Shown here one piece after another: positions 57,106 through 64,000 of a DNA stretch of 64,000 bases. The stretch is from Perognathus longimembris pacificus. Lineage: Eukaryota; Chordata; Mammalia; Rodentia; Heteromyidae. Under the pieces are notes generated by a model. It did not search any database. It was not told where the DNA came from and saw only the letters and a program-made list of their open reading frames with translations. Each line of letters begins with the position of its first letter. Position 1 is the first letter of the stretch. A program made the translations under genes and the position numbers. Location: NCBI RefSeq assembly GCF_023159225.1, contig NC_063170.1:28236301-28300300 (forward strand), read 5' to 3'.

Positions 57106-59649
57106 ATGCGCATACAGACAGAACTAATTTCCCACAGATTTTTAGGTAGTGAATAATTCTGAAATACAGATCAGGGAGTCAGTTTCGTTAGTGCCTTGGG
57201 AATATTCCACGTTATATTTCTATTTAGGGATACCTTCTGGGTACATCTATAATGTTATCCAACAAAATCACTGCAGAGTGTTTTATTAACTCTTGGAGGA
57301 TTTCTTTAAGAAAAAGTAATACTAACAATGAACAATGAAATAACAAGAAAAAGGAAGGAAAAGAGCAGCAGTAGCATTTAGATAGGGCTTACCAAGTTCT
57401 TGGTATTGTCTAAGCATTTCACACTCATTCATCCTAACAATAACCTGATCTTTTTACAAATTGAGGCAGATTTACAGATTACAAAATTAAGCAACTTTCT
57501 AATGGTCACTGTGGGGCAGGTGATTTTCTCTCTGGAAAGAAAAATGATTTGCAAAGTTGGACCCAAATCAACACAGACTTAATTGTAGCAAGTATTAACA
57601 TGTCAGTTTAGTACATGATACAGGGTTGACTGGTACACTGATATTCTAAGCCAGCATCAAATGCCCAAAGCATCAAATCCCTACTTCATTTAAATGATCA
57701 CTGAGATGTGAAAAAAAATTTCACAGCCAACGAGCATGTTACATAACTAATGTTTCACTACTATTGCATAGAAAAGAAATTATCTAACACATAGGAAACT
57801 ATATATCCTTAGAAAGTACATGCTAAATATTTTTAAATTGGTACTGAATCAAATGGTTGGCTAAGTCTCATAACAGCTTATTGCTTTGCATTTTTTCTGC
57901 CACATCTCTCTGTCTAGCCTGAGGTCCCAACATATACCTGTTCATTGTCTATCACCTACAGACTGCATTTATGTTTTTTATTCATGCCTGTAGATCAGTA
58001 TCTATAACACTTGGCACACAGTGGAATCTTAGCAAAATTAATAAATAAGAGAATAAACTAGCAGCTTAATGGATATGGAAATAGTAATTTCTGTATTCAT
58101 TACTTTAACATCCATAATGACCAAGGTGACAAGCATCCTTAAAAGCTGAAGTTAATATACATCTTTTTCAACAGTATTTTTATCAATCAGTAGGCAAAAA
58201 AATCACAGATTTTCATTTTATCAGTTTAATAATGTTTTTGCTGAAGAGCCACCAATCTGAAAGAGCATACACCTAACTGCTATCAAATAGTGAAAAACAA
58301 CACAAAGGAAAGAAACAAACTGAACAATTGCTTTCTATATTTACAACACAGTACCAGGCTCCAAGATAATAAAAAAAAAACTTATACGAACAGGGCAGCT
58401 GTCATTAAAACATTATTAAGTTATTATCTGTATTTTGTAAGCACAGAAAGGTTTACAAAATATTCCTGGAGTGTACCTTGATCCATACTGAATGTCAAAA
58501 GAATAAATTTGAACAATCTTCAATATGTTTGTATCGTACCCCACAAATAATTACAATCTTTATTGTTAACTAAGAAATTAAAAAAGAATTAAGAATTTGG
58601 GTTTAAAAAAATGAAAATCTTCCTAGTAGTAAAACTGCATGTGTTTTGAGGATGTTGATAATACTCGTTCTGCAGTTTAGGTCGCTAACTATCAAAGAGA
58701 CATGATGAAAATGCTCAGAAATTGGTATCTTCATGCTTTAAGTTGCCCGACGCTGGAAAATCTCTTAGCAACAGCCAAATAAAAATATATCTGTAATTCT
58801 TATCTACCCATTTTATCTTTTACTGGTTAGAAATAAAATTATGTGTTATTTTGAATGAGTCAATTGTGTTTGAAGTCAAAAGACCAATGAAAATCAAGAC
58901 CTTTGTTTCATATATCCTCAAACCACTAGGAGGCATTTGATCAATGACTAACTTTGAAGGCATTTCCAGGTTTCAAAAGTGGCTTCTATATTTAAGGTTA
59001 GTTCAGTAAGAACCATGACACACTGGTATTAGGAAGTATTATATCAGAATAATTAGTCTTCTCTTAGGAAAAAAAGAGAAATATATCTCTTAGTTCTCAA
59101 TATAGAGCCAATGGATATCACATTGACCACAAAAGAGGAGGTTTCTACAAAGAGAAATAGAATTGATGAAGGGAAGAATAGTTCAGCAGCAAGTGAGGAA
59201 GCATTTTTATAAATTTTCTTATTTTTATAATGAATTTTGTGATTATGGTGGTAACTGCAAGAGGGGTCTAGTAGTATCCAGGGTTGCCTGCCTGAAAAGT
59301 GCTGTACAACAATGATTCTCATACATGATCTCTTAAATTGTAATTAAGCTGAGGGAAGGTAGAGCAAAGGATCAGAAACAGAATCAGTTTGCATTTCTCC
59401 TCAAATGAATGCTTTATTACCATTTCATTAGCAATCCCTGTAACATAAAAATAAGGAAACTGATCTATACATAAGTTGAAAAAACTTCTTCCAGTCACAT
59501 AGGAAAGATAGTAGGTAGTAGAACTCATATTCAAACAGTGATAGCCAAACCACTGACTTTTCCACTATTGTACAGGAAAGAAAAGGAAGAAAAAGAAAAA
59601 AAGTGAAATTTGAGGATATAAAGAAAAAATTAATGTCAGAAAAGTAATC
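57106..59649. other. Unique intron sequence
   Basis: 2.5 kb without recognisable repeats or exons. Confidence 0.5.
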
Positions 59650-60310
59650 TTCACCACCCAGTGTTATGGTGTGGATATTTAGTATTCACTGGAAACCCTT
59701 TCTCCTGAATTCAGTTAATCACAAGGTAGCCAAGCACTCAGAGGCAACTGCACTTGTATTCCATGGAAGCCAGGTTATTGCCCAAGCTGGCAGCCGGCCA
59801 TGGCCATGGCATGGGATGTAGACTTTCTGGGCATTCAAAGTATGAGTTATGGTGTCATGGAGGCTTTAAGCCTGATTTCTAAGGAGGACAAGAAGACCAG
59901 ACCATGTGCAACAGGATGAGAGTCACTGTAGAATACATCTGAGAGGGGGATATATGACCCAGTGAGAGTGAAATAGGCTGTGATGGAGACTTCAAAAATA
60001 TTGTAGATGCCAGAAATGTGAAACATCTGCCAGGAATATCACAGGCAACAAGTGGAGCCAGCCCAAAAGAGAAGCCATAAGGGCTATAACAGCAAGGATG
60101 TAGGAAGAGGCTTCCCAAATCTCTTGGTGCTCATATTACACATATGCCCAGAATACTAGACATGGCACTATAGGAATCTGTGTTATCCTGATGAAGTTTG
60201 GTTTTTGTTTCAATCACTCTTTGATATTTTCATGTTCTTCTCTTTTGGAATAAGGTAGGTTAACTGTGTAGCATTGTATTTTGGATGTACCTTGTTATGT
60301 ATGTATGTAT
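59650..60310 (+). mobile_element. Old MaLR-like internal remnant
   Basis: Text such as CTTTTGGAATAAGGTAGG and GTAGCATTGTATTTTGGATG resembles ERVL-MaLR interior sequence. No coding capacity. Confidence 0.4.
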
Positions 60311-60321
60311 TTTTGTGTCAT

Positions 60322-60415
60322 AGTAGATTTTGAAGTCAAGGCCTCATGCTCTCTCAGCTTTTTCCTCTCAAGGCTAGTGCTGAACCACTTAAGCCACATT
60401 TCCACTTCTAGCCAG
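60322..60415 (-). repeat. Geo-type SINE fragment
   Basis: Antisense Geo text (CTCTCAAGGCTAGTGCTGAA) cut at 60415 by the inverted L1 segment. Confidence 0.6.
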
Positions 60416-60890
60416 TCTCTTGAGCTCCTTGTATATATTGGTTATTAGGTCTTTGTCTGATGTACTGCTGGCAACAATCTTTTCCCAATTTGTTGGCTGT
60501 CTTTCTAGTTTAGTAACTACATCCTCAACTGTGCAGAAACTTTTCATTTTGATGTGGTCCCACTTGTTGAGTCTCTCTCCAATCTGTTATGCCCTTGGAC
60601 TCTATTCAGGAAGTTTCTGCCTTATACCTGTAAGTCCTAATGTTTCTTCTACCTTCTCACAGTAGTTTCAAAGTTTTGGGTTTGACGTTGAGGTCTTTGA
60701 TCCACTTTGAATTTATATTAGTGCATGGTGACAAGCAGAGATCCACTTCAGTTTTCTGCATATGGCTGCCCAGTTCTCCCAGCACCAATTGTTAATGAGG
60801 CTGTTTTTTCCCCACTGTGTATCTTTGACTCTCTTATCAAACATTAGATATATGTATTTGATCTTCAGGTTCATTTTTTTGTTCTAATAC
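60416..60890 (-). mobile_element. L1, inverted 5' segment
   Basis: L1 ORF2 in reverse (TTTGTCTGATGTACTGCTGG, GAGGTCTTTGATCCACTTTG), directly abutting the forward segment from 60891. Confidence 0.82.
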
Positions 60891-61948
60891 CAAACACATA
60901 GGAAATGTTTATCATCCCTACCCATAAAGGAATTGCAAATCAAAACAACCCTGAGATTCCATCTTACTCCAGTTAGATGGGCCAACATTTTGAGTTCGAA
61001 CAACAAATGCTGGCTGGGATGTGAGGGAAAAAGGAACCCTACCGCACTGATGGTGGGAATGTGCAGTAGTACAACCATTCTGGAGAGCAATCTGGGAAGT
61101 TCCTCAAAAAACTAAACAGATCTTCCCTATGACCCAGCCATGACCCAGCCCTATGACACCTTCGCAACTACCTTGAGCACCATAAGCCAAGATATGATAA
61201 GGACACGTGCACATCCATATTCATTGCTGCATTATTCACAATAGCCAAGATATGGAAACAGCCTAGATGCCCCACAATAGACAAGTGGATCCAAAAGACA
61301 TGGTACTTATATACAATGGAATTTTACACAGCCATTAGAAACAGTAAAATAATGTCATTTGCAGGGAAATGGATGGAACTGGAACAAATCATGTTAAGTG
61401 AGGTAAGCCAAGATCAGAGAGACAAGAAGCCCATGTTCTCCATGATATGTAGAAGTTCAATCTAAAACACACTGGGATATGACAAAATACACAGAATTCT
61501 AGATACCCACATACAGCAGGACCAAAAGAGGATAGTCTTAGGAGAGAATCACAAAGATACAATACTAGAGTGCCTCTTCATATTTATATAATACAATATA
61601 ATATAATATAACATAATATGCATACTGAAACTAACTCCTAAGATATAACAAGACTTTTTCTTTTTTTCCTAGTTTTTAGTTTTTGATGAGTCTGTCTTCT
61701 TTACCTTATATATGATATATTCGTGTATACATCTTTAGGAGGAAAAAGGGAGAAAAAATGCAAAAGTGGAGCTCACTGACATTAATGAAAGTGAACTATG
61801 CAACTCATGGGTGTAGATGGGAGGGAGGGACTGGGATAGAATGAGGGAACAGATGACACTGTACAAAAGGAAATATACTCATTACCTGGTGCATGTAAAT
61901 GTAACTCCTCTGTACATCACCTCAATAATAACAATAAAGTAAAAATTT
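60891..61948 (+). mobile_element. L1, forward 3' segment
   Basis: ORF2 C-terminus (LQIKTTLRFHLTPVR-type frame at 60933), then a 3' UTR ending CTCTGTACATCACCTCAATA and A-rich tail. Together with the inverted part this is a single 5'-inverted insertion. Confidence 0.85.
61590..61620. repeat. (ATAAT)n-like simple repeat
   Basis: ATAATACAATATAATATAAT-type pentamers within the L1 3' UTR. Confidence 0.8.
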
Positions 61949-61959
61949 AAAAAGGCTCA

Positions 61960-62245
61960 TGTGTTGGGGGTATGATCTGCAGTGGGTGATACTACCTTGG
62001 GAGGTTCTAGACCTCACTGGATGAAATAGACCACGGGGGGCCTTCTTTGGAAGGCTTTACCCAGTGTGTTCCTCCCTCCTGCCATTCCTTTCTGTCACAA
62101 GGTGAACAACTTTCCTTTGCCACCAGCTGTTGTTGTCACGATGTTCTCTCTAAGCTCATGGAACCAAGTAACCATGAACAGAGCCCTCTGAAACTGTGAC
62201 TCCAAACAAGTCTTTCCATCTTAAGTTATGCCAGTTACTAACACA
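61960..62245 (+). mobile_element. Old MaLR-like LTR remnant
   Basis: GTGTTGGGGGTATGATCTGC, CTTTGGAAGGC, ATGGAACCAAGTAACCATGA and a final TGCCAGTTACTAACACA follow the order of ancient MaLR LTRs. Short and diverged. Confidence 0.45.
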
Positions 62246-63345
62246 CATGGATACAGGTTTGTTGAATATTAAGGATCATTACAAATATTACAGGAAAATA
62301 AATTTGGTCTGTAATAATGATTTACTAAAAGTTATAGGAACCCAGGATATCAAGTTGGAAATTCTCAATGTACATAACACTTGGATATTTTAAAGTATGT
62401 CTAAATTTAATTACTTTCAAAGCCTCTTTCTAGTGCTCCATAGAAATTAAATGTTAACCATTCCCTAAAGAAAAAGTATCTTTCATAAAATGTAGGTACA
62501 TTTTCATTTACCTGAATATTTTGCTAGTTTGTAGTTTTGAAATGAAAGCTGTAGTTAGATTGTTCAATAATTCAAGTTTAAAAAGCATGTTTTATATTAA
62601 CCCTTGATGTTTGTTATGTTCTTAAAATATCCACCCTAACAATTCATTTGTTGATGTTCCATAAAAGTTATATCATATGTAAATTCTAATCCTCAATGAT
62701 TTAGTATTTGAATGAGATTATCTCTATAAATATGAGATTTCATAAAGTGAAGCAACTAATATGTATACTGAATAAGCACATAACATTACACAAGTATTTT
62801 AGAGAAGTTTTGGAGTAAAATTATCATTAACTTTGTTAAGTCTCATTGATTTCCTTAACTTCAAAAATATTTCAACCCCAAGGTCATTATTTTGAAGTAA
62901 ATGTGATAAACAATTTGAGGTTGTTTATTTCTTCAGAGTTCAAAAGGTTATTTTCTTTTTCTGTATGCAGATCTGAAAAATCTATGGAAGGTTGTTTGGT
63001 GAGGTATACAATAGAAACAACTAAGTGACTCTGTCTTCTGAGATCTTATTTCTCACATTCCAGACAAGATTTGATTAGGCCAGAGTGTGAGTGAACATAC
63101 AGCATCTCCTTTTTTGAGAGAGAAGTCAATATGTGGTTTCATACTACACAACATAACGCCTGCATGTTCTTTACTTTTCAGAAACTTATTAGGGAAAAAG
63201 AGAAATTGATTCTTTGAAGGCAGTCCTGCAGTATTTCTTCCTTGTTTTGGTCATGAAAAAAATTACTATTAGAAAATGCTGCTTACAAATTCAAGACCTA
63301 TCCATATGCCAGGATGGTGCAATGCATTTTTGCCAATTGATAGAG
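62246..63345. other. Unique intron sequence
   Basis: Nothing recognised. Confidence 0.5.
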
Positions 63346-63490
63346 TTCATCCATCCATCCTTCCATTCTTCCCTCCCTCCCTCCCTCCTTCCTTCCTTCA
63401 GTACTTTCTTCTAGCCATCCCTTTTCTTTCACTTTTCTTCCTTTTCTCCTCTCTTCTTTCCATCCTTCCCTCCTCCTTTTTTTTTTTAAT
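63346..63490. repeat. Polypyrimidine (TTCC/CCCT)n tract
   Basis: C/T-rich stretch with TTCC and CCCT units ending in a T run. Confidence 0.9.
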
Positions 63491-63631
63491 ATGTTCAATT
63501 TGCCAATGGAGAATGTAGTCAATTGTATATTCCTAACTAATCAGCCATGTCAGTTTTATGTAGAGGCTTTATTTAATAGTTACCAAAAGGCAGAAAAAAT
63601 ATTATTTTTATTTATGTTGGTAAGATGGAGC

Positions 63632-63865
63632 CAGGTACCAAGTGGCTCACACTTATAATCCTGGCTACTCAAGAAAGCTGTGATTTGAGGATCTCAATTC
63701 AAAGTCATCCCAGGCAAGAAAATCCAAGATACTCTTATTTCAAATTAACAAAAACAAAAACAATTTTTTTAAAAAGCTAGAAGTGGAGGTGTCTGTCATT
63801 CAGTAAAGCATAACCTTGAGCAGAAAAATCATGATGTTCTGAGAAGCTCTTAGTACCAGCACACA
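63632..63865 (+). mobile_element. B1-like + Geo composite SINE, old
   Basis: Sense: CCAAGTGGCTCACACTTATA head, GAAGTGGAGGTGTCTGTCA tail. No gene or other feature was recognised between it and the window end. Confidence 0.7.
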
Positions 63866-64000
63866 CAAACAAAAAAAATACTTTGTTAGTAAGAAGGAAA
63901 AAATACCCCAATAAGTAAAAACCTTTCCAACTTGGCTTTGATTATTTCATTTGTACTTATCTTCCATCCATTAAAAAAAACTACAGTTTTTCAATTCCTT

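Overview
The window is mammalian nuclear DNA: AT-rich, dense in retroposons, with spliced coding sequence confined to short exons. The most frequent repeat is a ~200 bp dimeric SINE, with a tRNA-Ala/ID-like left half followed by a right half and a poly(A) tail. It matches the published description of IDL-Geo, which is known only from the rodent superfamily Geomyoidea (pocket gophers, kangaroo rats, pocket mice). I therefore read this as a geomyoid rodent, most likely a heteromyid; the species cannot be fixed from the sequence.

The only host gene I can support is on the minus strand: seven consecutive internal exons of Phkb, the beta regulatory subunit of phosphorylase kinase, at 53953-54047, 20881-20936, 20308-20401, 14850-14933, 14322-14426, 8629-8711 and 8321-8411. 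They join in one open frame of 608 bp with matching phases and GT/AG boundaries. Everything else in the window is intron: three short introns (217, 423 and 479 bp), two of about 5.5 kb, one of 33 kb (20937-53952), and the ends of two more. Neither end of the gene is in the window.

The introns are filled by layered retroposon insertions. (1) 1-8.3 kb: IDL-Geo and B1-like composite SINEs, a (TCTA)n/(TACC)n array and a short L1 3' end. (2) 9.5-13.4 kb: an old L1 with ORF1, endonuclease and ORF2 C-terminal remnants, carrying two nested SINEs. (3) 22.98-23.65 kb: a 668 bp solo LTR with a 5 bp target duplication. (4) 23.9-26.5 kb: a compact class I (gammaretrovirus-like) ERV on the minus strand, with two 308 bp LTRs that look identical, a 4 bp target duplication, a tRNA-Pro-type primer binding site, a polypurine tract, a tandem-repeat leader and only a short integrase-like coding remnant. 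It is the most striking object here: a young, non-autonomous, apparently trans-mobilised retroelement. (5) 40-44.3 and 49.5-51.7 kb: young 5'-truncated L1s inserted into older L1s. (6) 45.5-49.2 and 55.5-56.8 kb: ancient L1 relics. (7) 59.65-62.25 kb: MaLR-like remnants and a 5'-inverted L1.

No tRNA, rRNA, snoRNA, CRISPR array or intact protein-coding ORF of a mobile element was recognised. Long stretches of intron appear to be unique sequence with no recognisable feature; they are listed as such. Repeat boundaries were read by eye and may be off by a few bases, except where a target duplication fixes them.
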